From assembly GCA_038049695.1 (NCBI GenBank), contig CP142459.1:72143001-72207000 (forward strand): 64,000 nucleotides of DNA, in the 5' to 3' direction. The DNA is from Cinnamomum chago. Lineage: Eukaryota > Streptophyta > Magnoliopsida > Laurales > Lauraceae. Position numbers and translations under genes: made by a program. A model generated the notes under the pieces. It was not told the DNA's origin. It was given only the letters and a program-made list of their open reading frames with translations, and did not search any database. Shown piece after piece: positions 9,719 to 23,267 of this stretch (positions are counted from its first letter, which is position 1; each line of letters starts with the position of its first letter).

Positions 9719-11441
9719 CCTAACTCTCGTCTCACTGCCAACTGCCAACAACTTCTTCACTAGTCTAGTATGTATCTACATTCTACAGTGACAGTTTTTT
9801 TTTATTTTTTATAGACTGGAAACAATGAGTCCCTCCCACCTGCCTATACAAGGGAAATTAAGGTGACTGATAGTATCTCTCCAGGCAAAGATAATTAATA
9901 GCAAGTTATCCTAGGGCACGCGCGTTTGTGCAGGGTATTCTTTGTGGAAATGGAACTTTTATTTCCGCTTCATGCCCCCGCCCTCCCTTGAACTAGGGTT
10001 TTAAATAATGTGCCATGGTTGATGCAGCTGTGAATGTGCAATGGAATGACATAATAGGGGGAGGGGGGAGGTGACAATTAGTCTTTCCTAAAGTTAGTTG
10101 TTTTTCCAATTTCATGACCAAAATTTAAATAATATCATCAGAGTCTGATCAAATTCCATAATATCACGGGACATGTATCAAACACTTTCTGCAACCAGTA
10201 AGTGAATTTGGTTATTTTTATAGAACACAAAAAATGATATTTTGTGAAAAGTAAATACACGTCTAACCATCATTTCTCAAGTCCTATCATTCGGAATTTT
10301 TTCTTAAGATGCTGTATAAAAGTCATACCATCATGGGATAGTCTTATGATTTTTAGGACTTAACAATTTCTATGACATACATTGCTCACATGACATCAAG
10401 AGATCTAGGCAAAAATGTTTTTAAATAAATGTTGAGTGAGATTCTTGAATTTTCGTCATGAAATTGAAAAAATCAGATTTAAAAAAGGCTAATATGTCAA
10501 AACCCCTAAAAAAGGTTATAGGAATGGTAAAATGACATCATGGGATCTGCTCTCTACCTTAATTGCATGGGTGCGCCCCCCCCCGCCCCCCTTCCTATTT
10601 TGGGGAAAAAACTAATTAGTTGGGGATCCTAATCCATCATCAAAATAAGTTGAAATGACAAGACTCTGCACTATGGTTTGAGATAGTGGGTATTTATTCA
10701 ATTGTTTTTGCCATTGTATTCTAGCTTTTGGTGGTCATGATTGCTATGAAAATATAGAGGTTTTCAGTAAAAAAGTTCAAAAGAAAACATCGTATATTTT
10801 CCATTAATTTATTGAGAAAATAATCCTATGTTGTTGTTAGTATAAGCTTTTGGTGAACGGCATAATAATTTATATCACCCTCCTTTCCCTTCTCCTCAAC
10901 CAACAAATGGATTTCGGACTAGTGACTTCTGGGTACAGGAATGTGCTTATAACTCGTCTTTCCAAGGAGTGTGATTGTCACTTGGATCCGATATGGGTCC
11001 AAATTTATGGGTCCCTAGCATTAAGTAATTCAAGTTTGGGTCCAGAAACACCCTTACTAGTAGTAACTTAAGAGTAAGAACGACATGTCTTTTTTAGTAG
11101 AATTCTCTTAGAACATGGTTGGGTTTTTTATTTGCATGACCATTTTACGGAACGTATTTGGCTGCTCTTATTTGCATTTCCTTCGAATTTGCAGGTTCTA
11201 CAATGAGCAAAATGGATGCTGAGTAATATGACGAAGAAGCCAGTGGTAAGATAGGGGCACTCTCAAACTATCCGAACTTGATCATCAGGAACATTGGATT
11301 TATTTATTTATTTGCCTACTTCCTACTGAAGATTGTTGTATGCCTTACCGAACTATTTATTTATATCTAGGCAACATGAAAGGCCCAACTTATCAACACT
11401 CCGAACCGCCCCAAGAATTTGTGTGCATAGGTCCCAAGTGG
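9719..11441. other. Intergenic, no gene seen
   Basis: AT-rich sequence with short G- and C-runs (10060, 10577). No convincing exon, RNA gene or bounded transposon was found. Confidence 0.5.
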
Positions 11442-11651
11442 TTGTATGGGGCATGATGAAATTCCACACTTGGTGTAATTCCTCCTTAATTATATGAAAG
11501 TTTGCAGTTGCTTGTATGGGGCATGATGAAATTCCACACTTAATTTGTGTAATTCCTCCTTATATGAAAGTTTGCAGTTGCTTGTATGGGGCATGATGAA
11601 ATTCCACACTTTGTTTGTGTAATTCCTCCTTATATGAAAGTTTGCAGTTGC
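11442..11651. repeat. Three-copy 70-bp tandem repeat
   Basis: Units start ttgtatggggcatgatgaaa at 11442, 11512 and 11582. They are nearly identical apart from small differences after 'ccacact' and a short indel, which indicates recent tandem duplication. No coding frame runs through all three. Confidence 0.9.
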
Positions 11652-13660
11652 TCACATGGGCTCACACACCAACATTCTAATCCTCATGGAATGAGGCTGC
11701 ATCAACCATTTGCTTGTGAATGTCAAACGTTCCAGCATATGAATGAACGCATCTACACAATCAAGCTGATATAACTTGAGCAAGCACAAGTAATTGGTAG
11801 TAAGGTCAATAATAACGGAAGGACACGCTGCAAGGGATGGAACCCATTATGTCACATGACATTCAACAATATAACAATAGTTGATCATCCACACAAACAC
11901 ACAAAAGCACAAGCTATAAATTTGAAAAATACATTATCAAAAGTTTGAAATATTCTCTCAACAACGAAAGCCATCTGAAATTAATAAGAAAATTCGAAAC
12001 TTGACACCAAAGGGAAAGGGCACAGTGAAAGAAAGGTATGATATGACATTATAATAGCTTTCTATTCTCTTTTAATATAAATTATTGTTATCGATAAAAA
12101 AAAAATAATAATGACATTATACTAGCTAGGACTGTTTAAGCAATTGAGATTTTGTCCATTTATACACACCCTTAGATAAAGGAGGATTAGAAAGCAAAGG
12201 ATCAGCACTTTCAAAACGATTGATGAATAAGCGAAATGTTCCCTCTAATCTAAGATGAGACTTTAGACTGTTGTATCACTAATCATATTTACAAAGCACC
12301 TATTTGAGGCAAAGAGAGACAAAGTGATAAATAGTTATCAGAAAGCAAATTCCTTTTCAACGTAGTCAATATTGTTGGCCATGAATATTGCAGTCAAAAT
12401 TGATGGCCAAAAAGCAAATTTCTCCAATACATAAAAAGGAAAAGAGTTTCATACATGTGTACTTAGCTACTGAATTATTTATTCTTTTTTTTTTATTTAT
12501 GAAACTATTGGTAGTTATAGTTTTTTTTATTTGAAAATAAAAATAATGGTCTAATTACCTAATCAAGCATTGAATCCATAGATATTCTAAGCAATGCATT
12601 CCCTATTCAAGAGGCTAATAGTGAAGAATTAAAGATAAAGATAAAAAAAAGTTCATCAAATATTTTTCATTTTATAAAATATATTTACAGGTGTTGCAGT
12701 CCTCTGATCACATTGGGTTCTTATCATGACTTTTTGAATATTCCAACCACTGTATATTGTGTAATTCTGCCCTAAAAAAGCTTGATTGATATCCATACTA
12801 ATTGCTGTCTTACGTTTCTCCAAGGGATCTTTATCAAAAGATTATAAATGAAGCCACTAATTAGAAATTAATGATAAGGAAGTGAATTTATGCCAAAGAA
12901 GGATAACAGAAGAAATAGGATATATACTTTCTCTTGACAAAATTGCTGTTAAGCCGCGGTCTCACACTTACTTAATATGTAACCCTTTTAACTCTCAAGT
13001 CCCCCAGGCAGTGTTCGATGACGAAGGCTCCAAATGTAGGAGGCATACGTCATCATTATTGCCACTAGCTCTTTGATAAGTACATCAATTCCATTAATGG
13101 AACAACGGACATAGGCCTATTAGAGCACTCAAGAGGATGGTAGTGATGAGGCATTGAATTGTGATCAATACTTCTGTCGTGTGATGATAAATCAAATCAA
13201 AGAACTTCACTTATGATTGGCTTGTTGTTCCATACCATCATATGTTGTGATTTTGTTACTCAAGATATTTCTGTGGTCATCTGCATCTTTTCTGGATCAA
13301 GGTCAAATCAGAAATAGAAGCTCATGATTAGGAATACCATGTTCTGGAAGAAATGTGGGTTCAAGAAGGAAACACCCTCCGTGTACAGTGTTAAGACTGT
13401 CAAACTGGCATGCACTATGATCAAACAATTTTATTTGCAAATGTATACTTCATTGAAAAGGAGTAAAAAGAGAAAATAGCACATACATGTTTCTTTTAAT
13501 TTCTTCTCATTTTTCCTTTTTCATTTTTCAAAATTCAAGTTTTAGATAGTTCTAAACCTGATTTAGGGAGCTTGCAGGATTTGAGGGTGGGATTTCAACT
13601 CAACCGTGATTGGTTCTATAAAGAAGAAGATGGTGTTAATTTTGCTTCCATTTTAGGGCG
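11652..13660. other. Intergenic, no gene seen
   Basis: About 2 kb of AT-rich DNA with A- and T-runs. No exon with plausible splice sites, RNA gene or transposon end was recognised. Confidence 0.5.
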
Positions 13661-13663
13661 CTA

Positions 13664-13940
13664 TGCAGTTCGTAAAGTCCCATATTCCACATCACCTAAG
13701 TAATGCTTTTGACAAGGCTTCATATACCTTTTTGGGCCTTCTCTCTATCACCTTAAGTTTTTGGTTGGCACATAGTTTCTTAAATGGTATTAGAACGAAT
13801 TTTGATCTCGTCATTCTTGTGTAGCCCCCATGGCATGAGCATCCATGAAATATGTTAGTAAAGTCCCACATCGCCTAACTAATGCATCTGACAAGATTTC
13901 ATATACTTGTTTGGGTTTGAGTTGGCACATGGTTTTTTAC
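13664..13940 (+). mobile_element. TRIM-like LTR element remnant (fossil)
   Basis: Two related direct repeats containing gtaaagtcccacatcgccta and ggttggcacat-like ends occupy about 13664-13783 and 13853-13940. Directly after the first lies tggtattagaacg (13785-13797), close to the plant initiator-Met primer-binding site of Copia/TRIM elements. The short internal part codes for nothing. Ends are approximate, no target duplication was found, and the copy is degraded. It could instead be a scrap of a larger Copia element. Confidence 0.5.
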
Positions 13941-15557
13941 CCCGTTCGATCGATACGTTGTTCAGTTTATGTTGTTCCAAATGCGGACCAACTCTAAACT
14001 GGCCCATTTAAATGGATCATGCAGGAAAACCCTAACGTGATCCATTTAAGTGGGTTGTCTGGGTCAACCCTAACCCAACCCATTTATTTGACCGTAACTG
14101 ACCTGTAAGCGATGCAGGTTGAATTACGTGGGTAAATACTGGTGGGATTTGCAGATTGAGTCAGATTTTGCCATCCCTAGCTAGAAAAATATCTGCTTGA
14201 AATTAAACACCAATTTTCACGTGGACAAGCATAAACTTGGACATTGGATTCGAACAGGTGACTATCTCATTAAATTAACATTTAAAGTGGATCTACAGAC
14301 ATCATGATTTACCTGTCATTTTTAGCAATGCCCGATCCATATCAGGTCTACAGTTGGGCACAAGTGTTATATATATAACATGTTCAGGGCTGATGAGATT
14401 CAACGGTGAACTATGGTAGCGTATGGTATGTTCTAATACTAGTCATTGACTGCATTACATGTTCATGTGGCACTGCTCCCGTCTCTCGGACAATGTAATA
14501 AATTAGAGGCATATCATATCATATCACATCCTACATATGTTAATTACATTACAAGGGAATCTCAGTCATGCAGGAAAATTCTCCTATTCCAATCTATGGC
14601 AATCTTATAATCTAATGAGGCGTCTGTAAGCTCTTCATCAAAAGCAGCAAAGCAGCAGAGCACACAACAAGTTTCTACTTAGTACTAAAATTTTACTTGA
14701 TAATTACATTTACAACTATTTTATGGAGATAATGTTCTCTTTCAACCTCCCTTAAACAAATCAACAGCCAATGCAAAACCCAAGTCTCCTATCCTAAGTG
14801 TCTTGTCTCTCTTCTATTTTACCCGAATTATATTTATCTTTGCTACTTTCATTTTCAATTTAATTACATTTAACTGTTCTAACCTTCAAAGATGCTTTCT
14901 ATATCTAATCTACTGAGAAAACTTCCATGAGTGTCTCACCAATAGGAACACGTCCGCATACCTCATAACCTAGTACTTGGATTTTTCATCCACTTCGGCA
15001 GTAGATATGGGCTCTTTATTATTTATTTGGTTGCTTTCTAACTAGCCTCCTTAAACAAAAGGATGTCCAACCCCAAGTTCCACTTTGCACATCACATGAA
15101 TAGTGCCTTTTATTCTTTTCTCACCTCGTACCATGTGGGGGCACATAATGGAGGATCTTTTTGATGGCTAAGTGAAGTGCATAATACATTATATGGAGAG
15201 AGAGAGAGAGAGAGATCAGCAGTAGTAGTAGTAGTCAAATGCCGACTAATTTATAAATGGTTTGCAACCACTTCATCTTATTTACTGAAGTCGTCGACTG
15301 ATCATTAGCTGAATGTCGTAGATTTGCAGATGCCCTTGTGTTTACTAGCAAAAGTGGCTACTTATTTATTTTGACTTGGTTTATTTATATTGCAAGTTTT
15401 CATCACTACTAATTATGTGTAGATTTGGGCTGTTATATGTGCTTTTAGGGAAGCATGTGTTTGCATATCTACAACTCGGCAGTTGGTATAAAGTAAATGT
15501 TTAGCTGGGACATGTCCACAAAATTCTTTCCGTCCATCAATGCCAACTGTCTTGTTG
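13941..15557. other. Intergenic, no gene seen
   Basis: Includes a hAT-like scrap with gggtcaaccctaacccaacc (about 14060-14085) and a (GA)n tract at 15196-15215. Nothing else is supportable. Confidence 0.45.
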
Positions 15558-18364
15558 ATGGATGTTACACTCCAACCCGAGTTAATCACGATTAACTCTA
15601 ATTAATCGAGATTTAACAAGGGTTAAATGTGATTAAGCAAATTAAGCGTGATTAAGAACTAAAATGATTTGGATTAGTTTCAATTGAGGGACTTATACAT
15701 AATGACTGAATTTAGAAGATATTGGTTTAATTGAGTTGAAATTAAACTCAAATTGATGATAATAAGGACTTTTTTGTAAATTTGAATTTGCGCGTAGTTC
15801 ATCGAATGAAGTGAAATTAGATACCATTGTGTGTATCTCAATGAGTAAAACAACTTTCATGTTATACACATTTTCATTTGGCTTAACCTGAATCACATAG
15901 GCCTTGAATTGACTGTAATTAGAATTAAGCTTAGTGTAAGGACTTAATATGCAAAATACAAGTGAGATGTGTCAATAACCTGTGTTGCATGTGATGAAGT
16001 GTATTCATCTCAACCACTTGGAGAAAAAGAAACACACAGTAGCTGGTTTCTTCTTCGTTTTATCTCTCAAGTGCTGAATCAAGGAAAATTCAAAGGATTT
16101 TGAGTGCTTTCATCTTCCTATCATACTTTCATCAAGTGGGTTGTTAGAAGAGTGGGTGCTTTTGGGATTTCAAGATTTCAAATCTTACAAAGAACGTGGG
16201 TTTTGTGGTAAAGCACTGTAAAGCAAGCAAAGGCAAGTATAAGCATTTGTGCATGATTATCTGTCATGGTTTGAATTATAGGTTCCATTTGATGATTTAT
16301 GAGATGATTTGTGTATAAGATTATTTAGAAGTGGAATTGATTTAATTATGAATGGATTGATTATATAACAGAACAGAGAAGTGTTGTAGATGTGTATGAA
16401 GTGATTTTAAGAGCTTTCAGTATCCTCTTCATCAAGTGGGCTGTGAGATTTGGTGCTTTTGATTTCCAAACTCAAGGAACAAATGGGTTTCTTAGAAGTT
16501 GTAGCTTGGTTCAATGAAATTGTTTTGCTTTGATTTATAATTTGATTGACTGTGACTACCTTAGCATGAAATCTATGATGGAATAGAAATGTTTTGTAGA
16601 AGGAATGAGCTTGAATAAGAAACTGGCCAGCTCTCTGGAACAGAGTTTTTATGACACTTTAGTGAATCTTTCTTATGGCAATTTAGTAAATCTTTCCAAG
16701 TTGTTGAGTTATGAAAGCTATGAATCTTAGAGTTGTTTGTTTTATTCTATGCAATGTTATCTCTGTAGATTTCAAAGTTGTAACAGGTGATGGATGGAAT
16801 GTAAATTAGGGAAGAAAACTCAGTAGCCTGAAAATGAATTGGGCCAGCCGGATTGGGCCTGTCCGAGTGGGTAGGCCCATTGGGCCAACAATGCCAACTT
16901 TGAATGGCCATAATTTTTGACCTATACGTCCGATTTTTGAGTTCTATATATCGTTGGAAAGCTCTTGGAACGTAGAAACCAATGGTATACACCTCTTAGT
17001 GAGCATAGATTGGGAGATGAAGTGGATATGAGGACAAGTATAACAGGTCCTAATTAAAAGTTGTTCTAGTTGAACCAATTAATGGTTTTAGGAATATAGG
17101 TGGTCCATAATTAGTTTGAAGACTAATTACGGAGTAGTAAGTTAATTATCCTTTTTATGAAATACTATCATTGGATTTAGATTCAAGATAAATTGAGTGT
17201 TAACCAAAAGGTTAACCCAAGCCGAATAGTTGGAATTTAATAATAAAAATTAGCTTCTAAAGCTAGCCGATAAGAAGTTGCTTGGTTAACCGAAATTAAT
17301 AGAGTTTCAGAATTAATTTCTGAGTTTTAAGGAAATGGGCCTATTAATTAGGTCAAGGTTATTGTTAATACTATGTCACCTCCATGAGTGTGGATTCAAT
17401 TGGAATTTCAAGGTACAACCTCTCTCTATCTGTAATGTCATCGAGAATAACACGTACCTTGATCATCTGGGATTACACTTGAATGGATGGTAATAATCGT
17501 TTATTTAATTGTTTATGGGCTTATCTCCATTAAATGAAATGAAATGAATCTTTGGAAGGCCTGGGTCATGAATGGTGCGCCCTTCCGCCCTATGCCAACG
17601 AGGACAATGCTAATAAGTGTGAAATGAATTGATAATTGAATTGATTAATGAGTCTGGCACTACATAGTGATTTCTATAAGCTCATTGAGCTGATTCTGCT
17701 GCAGCAAATTATTTGGGAGTGTTCCGGAGCTCCGTGGTGATGTCAGTAGTCCTTGGCCCGGGCTCTGATAATTTCTACATTAAATGAATCCATCCGTATG
17801 GAAGAGAGAATCCTCTCCTTTGAGGGAGATGGAAATGAAATTGAATTGAAATTGAAATGCTATGGTAGTGTGCCAAACAAAGAGACTATGAGTTGGAATT
17901 GGAATTGAACCAATCTAACACAACTGAAATGAATGAAATGTATTGTTAACATGTTAAATCATGAAATTGTTTATACATTGCTGAATTGTGAAATTCATAG
18001 TGTTATTGATGGCATTACAGGCACAACTGCCATTGCCGGTCCTTCTGAGACCACAGTGCAATCGGAAACGTCCGGTACGGTTCCGCCAGGAGGACTAGTA
18101 GAATGGAAATGAAACATTGAGTTAACATGAGATGAAACGTTTCATAGTTTTGATCCTTGCATTGTAATAAATATGAAAGAGTTGGATTTGTAAATAGTGT
18201 AAAGAACTTTTGTTTTATATATGAACAATGTATATTTTTGTTTTCCGCATAAATGATATCCCTTGTGAATTTTAATGCGTTGAGATTCACGGGAGTAAGT
18301 ATGCGACACGACTTGGTGTTAACTCGGATTAGTCCTAATCTCGGGTTTGGGTCGTGTCAATGGA
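15558..18364 (+). mobile_element. Solo LTR, 2797 bp (fossil)
   Basis: The LTR spans 15563-18359. It begins TGTTACACTCCAACCCGAG and ends GGGTTTGGGTCGTGTCA, ends typical of plant LTRs of the TGTCACGACCC..GGGTCGTGACA type. It is flanked by the perfect 5-bp duplication atgga (15558-15562 and 18360-18364). There is no second LTR, primer-binding site, polypurine tract or coding region, so it is best read as a solo LTR left by recombination between two LTRs. The clean target duplication suggests it is not very old. Length points to a long-LTR gypsy-type family, but that assignment is inference. Confidence 0.8.
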
Positions 18365-19087
18365 TCAGGCAACCCAATGAATTTCAGATTCCACAATCAG
18401 GGTCCATATGTTGCAGTTTGGCAAGGCTACCCCCCCCCCCCCCCCCCCCCCCTGCAATGCTTGATAGCTGTCCGTACTTGAATAGAACCTTTGGTTAATC
18501 AGGGTTTAACAAATTTCACTAGGGTTCAAACCCCAGTGAACTTTTTGTTGAGCCATTTCTCATAGAAACGGCCAACTCATTATGATCGGCCATTGTGCCT
18601 AATATTGTTGTTGTGGTTTGTCCATCTACATACCCTGACAGGGACACTGTACTAACTGGGCCGATGGGGGTTCCTGGCAGTTTTTAAGGCCAGGACTTTG
18701 AATAATGTAATTGGGCCCACTTAATTCCTTCTCTTTGAAATCCTTGGGATCTTGATCCGCTGCAGCATCTACAGCAGGAAATTCTCTGTTGCTTTGTAAA
18801 ATAAGAAATATGAGAGTTTGTGGGTTCATTGATCCTGCTGGATGCGATGCAACTTTAGGATCTCTCTATTTGAGGGAAATAAAAGTTCCCATCATATAGA
18901 AGTCTACTTTAGAGAGAAAATGATAGTCAAAATTTAAATTTTGCTCTTTATTGTATCCTTTCTTTGAACAATGTCTAATGAACCTTAATTATCATTTTGA
19001 AGATGAACAGAGTTTAAAATCCTCTTACATCTGTTAGAAAAAGTAAGTACATCATGTGTTATATAACAATAAAGAGCATGCAACTAA
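18365..19087. other. Intergenic with a C23 run
   Basis: Holds a 23-base C homopolymer (18430-18452) in otherwise unremarkable sequence. No exon was seen. Confidence 0.5.
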
Positions 19088-19315
19088 CCCCAAGGGGTTG
19101 GCCGAGTGGTCAGGACCACGGTTCCTCCCTCTTCCGGAGCTAGAGGTCTTGGTATCGACCCCCGGTTCCCCCCTCTTCAGGAGCCGGAGGTTGAATTTAC
19201 TTGTGCTACCACCTAGGGGCCACAGGGGTTTTACCCGGCTTCTCTCTGGGCCCGGAGGGAATAGTCCAGCCCAAAGGGTTGGGAACCCTCCGTTAGCAAA
19301 AAAAAAAAAAAAAAA
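19088..19315 (+). mobile_element. tRNA-derived SINE, copy 1
   Basis: The head ggggttggccgagtggtc matches the 5' part of a class II (Leu/Ser-like) tRNA with A box TGGCCGAGTGGT; ggtatcgaccc fits a B box. A body shared with 31678-31910 and 32141-32367 follows, then a poly-A tail (19298-19315). No target duplication could be recognised for this copy. Being non-coding, it relied on a LINE for mobility. Confidence 0.85.
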
Positions 19316-19735
19316 GGTCCAAAGGATACCTAGTACCTAGTCACTCCCCTCTGTGAGAGTTTGGGTGCATGGCCAACCCAACGTGAGGCCCAACATTTCA
19401 GTGCTTTGGAAATTGGAACTCTAAACAGTACCATGTAAACTGATACAAAACTCCCTCTACTTGGATTAAATGTTTTTCACCGTCCATCTGAACAGCCTTC
19501 CCAAGGGACAAGGGTACTTCTTTTATGGGTAAGAATAATCGACCCATTTAGTATCTGTACCTAATAGCTTTAGAGCATCAAGATAGATGCAACGCGCATT
19601 TGTGTAATTGCTTTTATAGGGGAAAAAACAAACAAAAAGTGAGATGTTTCCCCAAGAAAAAAGCCCTTTTCATGGTTTGCCTCAAATGGTTTTTCATGGA
19701 AAAAAAAATATCAACTAAAACAACCCCCCCCCCCC
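19316..19735. other. Intergenic, no gene seen
   Basis: No feature was recognised apart from short A- and C-runs near the right end. Confidence 0.5.
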
Positions 19736-19843
19736 CAATCGAAAAGCAGCCCACTCGCACAAGCACAGGCGGCAAGAAAGACACCCCCCCCACCCAATCG
19801 AAAAGCAGCCCACTCGCACAAGCACAGGCGGCAAGAAAGACAC
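19736..19843. repeat. Two-copy tandem repeat, 59-bp period
   Basis: Two near-identical copies start caatcgaaaagcagcccact at 19736 and 19795, each preceded by a C-run. The reading frame across it looks like simple-sequence coding by chance. Confidence 0.85.
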
Positions 19844-21811
19844 TTGTGGAAAGAGGTCTAAAGCTTCATATATTTATAGTAGGTGGTAAAAGCATTATAC
19901 TTAAAATGGTGAAATTGAGAGAGAACAATAGAGACAAGGAGTGTTTATACTACTTTTGTGGAAATTTTCAATAATAGTGATCGCCGTAAATCTGTGAACA
20001 TAGGTAATTTTGTCGAACCACGTAAATTCGTTTCTCGTTGATTGATTGTGTGATTAATTAATTGATTGTCTCATAGATCTTGTATGTGTGTTTTCGATCC
20101 TAATGTACGGTCCCACGTAAAAGAAAGGGACCCCAAGCTACCAACTCAATGGTACCATTCAAGTACTGAAAATATAGTTCTTGACATGGTCGACCTCTTC
20201 ATGGTTATGATCCCCAAACTGTCCTTTGATCATGAAGCATAGGGTCATCATGGACCATCGTGGTGACCTAGGGTCCCAAGATGAAAGTAGACATTGTACC
20301 CCACTTTCATTCCACCAAACGAGGAATCAATTACTAATAAAATTAATTCGACAGTGTTCTCAAATGCCACCAATGAGTGGTGAGGATAATCGATAGAGGC
20401 AGCTGTATATATCATTAATGCCCACCTACAGCCATGCTGTTTAGATCACCTGACAATAAGGTATCATCCAGCTCCATCACTGAATGTACCCCTTGAATTG
20501 AATAAGAGTCTCTTTTCTTTTTTTTTTAAGGGAAGAGGACACTCACTGGCATGCAGGAGTCCAAAACTTGCACGAGAGAAACAGTTGCTTTCTTGTTTGG
20601 AACTTGCATTACAGTGGCTTTAACCAGCAATAGGGAGGTTCTTCCTGGATTGGGTCATTGATTATGAGAGTTTGCAGCTTTGCATATTCTTGTTTGGGTC
20701 CAGTGGCTGTGGTTTATGTAACAGAGTTTCTTCCTGGATTGGGTCATTGATTAGTTGACTGTAAGATTTCAGAGGATGGAAAAACCCGATGGAAGTAAGT
20801 TGTTGAATAGCTGATGCCGGGTGGGGGTAGGAGGAGAAACAGATGTGGATGAGAGTGGGTCACATGTACAATTTTCTTTCCTTGCATGACTGACTTGGTA
20901 AGGCCACAACGTACACAGAAGACTTGTCAGGCAGACCCTACCCTACCCAATCGCTCTCTCATGAGAATGACCATTTCCAATCTCCCCTTGTTTTCTTCTC
21001 CTCATCGTTGCGTTTGTCTTCTTCCCCATTGGAATGCGTGCACCTCCCTCATCCCCTCAGCACACCCATGTGCCTCTGTCACTGAGCTCACGTACTTCAT
21101 TTGGGGCCACACCAATCCAAGCCGTTCAAATCATGGGCCTAAATAACCATGCACATGAAATTCTCACCCATCCCATTGATGATACATTATACTTTTAGAC
21201 TCCCCCAAAATGGGGCTGCTGAGTTAAATGGTTCTGATAAGTGGATCTTGATTGTCATGGATGATTTGCCCCCAACACAGCTTCATGAGAGGCATACACA
21301 CAAAGAACTATAATCTAAGGGCCTCTCTCTCATGTGGGTCATATACTCATATCCTTTATTAGTTTATTTATCGAAATCGAGTAGATTCGGTTTAACTTTA
21401 AGCAAATTTTTTTTTATTGGTACCCATCATAACAACTTTCTTCCAAACACTCTCAAAACTGTATACACCCTTTCTTTATAAAAAAAAAAAAGTCACAAGG
21501 AAGACAACATGGAAAATGTAAAATAGAGGGGGGAGGGAGGAGGAATCCCATTATTTCATGACCCATGCTAGAGCTAATATCAGCTTAGCAGAAAGCTACC
21601 TTCTAATCCAATTCATTTCATAATCAACCCCTATGCCTAACAGCATCATCTCTCTTAAGCAAGATCAGAGTGATGGTGTGGTTCCACAAAATACATCTTC
21701 TTTAGTCCTTACATCTCTTTCAGCCCCGAATGAAGGTTCAAATGATATTTTCTTCTAACCCCAATTTTAGCTATATTGAAAATTGATATGCAAGTTGAAG
21801 AATCAGACCAT
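19844..21811. other. Intergenic, downstream of the HD-Zip gene
   Basis: Contains a 26-base direct repeat (20639-20664 and 20728-20753, core cctggattgggtcattgatt). The last few hundred bases should hold the 3' UTR of the HD-Zip gene. No other exon was recognised. Confidence 0.45.
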
Positions 21812-22499
21812 TCATTGGAAATTATGGTGTTCAGGCCAGGGCCAGAAGCCGGAATGATCGTCCATGCCCATGAACATGTTGCAGAAGCTCTCTTCTTGGA
21901 CGGGGTGTTCGATTTTGGGGCATTGGAGCTCTGATCTTGTGGTGTTATGGAGGAGATGAGCCACAGCTGTAGGCCTCATCGATGGGAAAAGGTGTCTGTT
22001 TGGATTTGAAGATAGAGGACTATCAATTGCTGATGTTCTTGATATATCCAAGTTGATATCTGAGCTGTTCTCACTTCTGTTGCTGCAAGAGCCTTCAGTT
22101 TCTTTATTGAGATTGATTGGTTCTGTTGTTTCTCTGCTCTTTAGTGCCGAGATCTGCATCATTGATGAAATCAACCAATCGAGCTAAATTATGGATTAAG
22201 AGAAAACCCATCAACGTTTTCAATCAAATTGAATTTGTTTAGAAAGAAAATCTGTGGTTTGGAATCATGACTAGTCAATTCATTTTGAGAAACCACACAA
22301 AATAGAGTAAAATTCTCTTCTTTTTTTATGAGCTGTGTGATCTTATTGGATCAGATTACTGAAATGGCTGTCCTCAAAACAATATTGTAAGAGATTCAAC
22401 GCTCCTATGTAAAATTCTAAATTTTCCTTCAGTAGCCAAAGAACCATAGACCCAAATCTGTTTGTTTTAAGAAAGACCTGAAAACTAGTTCAACAACTC

Positions 22500-22530
<31 letters not shown>

Positions 22531-23162
22531 ATCATACCTCTGCTTGGAGTTTCTTGTTTTTAGCTTGGAGGGATTCATTATCAACTTTCATTGCTTCAAA
22601 CTGTCTTTTCAGAACATCATAGTCCTTCTCCAATTGCTTGGTCTTCCATCTAGCCCTCCTGTTTTGGAACCATATGGCAATCTGCCTAGGCTGCAAACCA
22701 AGAGCTCTAGCCAGCTGCATTTTCCTCTCAGGTTCTAGCTTATTACCCAACTCAAAGTTCTTCTCCAACGTCTTCACCTGGTCCATGTTCAGCCTCTTCT
22801 TCTTTTCCCCAGCCTGTGAGCAGTCATCTGATAGCTCATCATCACAATTCATCTCTTCACACCCTTCAATTCCAGAGAACGACATGGATCTCTTCCCTAG
22901 AAGTGAAGCGACACCTGCACCACCAAAAGCAAGAGAGACCCATTAAAGAGAAATAGCTAGTGAATGGATTGGTATGGGAATTCTCCCCTTTTCTTGCAAA
23001 AATAACAGATAGAGAGGAGAAAGGAAAGAAAGATGAATGACCATGAAAATCCTGAGGAGTGCATGAGGGGAGGATTTGATTGAAAGAGGTGGAAGGGAGG
23101 TCCTGCTCATGTGTTTGCAACATGAAATTAGAAGGGAAGAATGCCATCTCATTGCAAGTCAT
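21812..23162 (-). CDS. HB13: HD-Zip class I transcription factor (ATHB-13/23 clade)
   Basis: A nuclear homeodomain-leucine zipper protein that dimerises and binds CAAT(A/T)ATTG-type sites; the clade acts in growth, cotyledon and leaf shape and stress responses. Exons: 23162-23042, 22914-22538, 22153-21812; 279 aa, close to Arabidopsis family length. All introns are GT..AG and joins keep frame (DFH/GVAS and LQAE/ISALK). The homeodomain (about residues 77-133) holds [15 protein letters not shown]; zipper positions follow at 135, 142, 149 (Met instead of Leu), 156 and 163. The clade signatures [11 protein letters not shown] and [10 protein letters not shown] are at the N terminus, and [17 protein letters not shown] at the C terminus. 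[17 protein letters not shown]-like sequence (here [17 protein letters not shown]) follows the zipper. Intron 2 carries a 26-base A/T run. The 5' leader holds (GA)n. Confidence 0.96.
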
Positions 23163-23264
23163 TGCATTGGTTCATTTCATCGACCCAACTGGTTGTGATT
23201 GATCAGCTGACAGGACGAAAGGGAAAGGAAGAGGAAGAGATCCAAAAGCCGAGAGATAGAACTT

Positions 23265-23267
<3 letters not shown>

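Noticed and set aside
19088-19165. A tRNA gene at the SINE head
   Set aside because: The A and B boxes are present but no full cloverleaf can be drawn, and the same sequence recurs as a poly-A-tailed repeat with target duplications.
22532-22946. Plus-strand open frames of 64-102 codons
   Set aside because: They are antisense shadows of the HD-Zip homeodomain exon.
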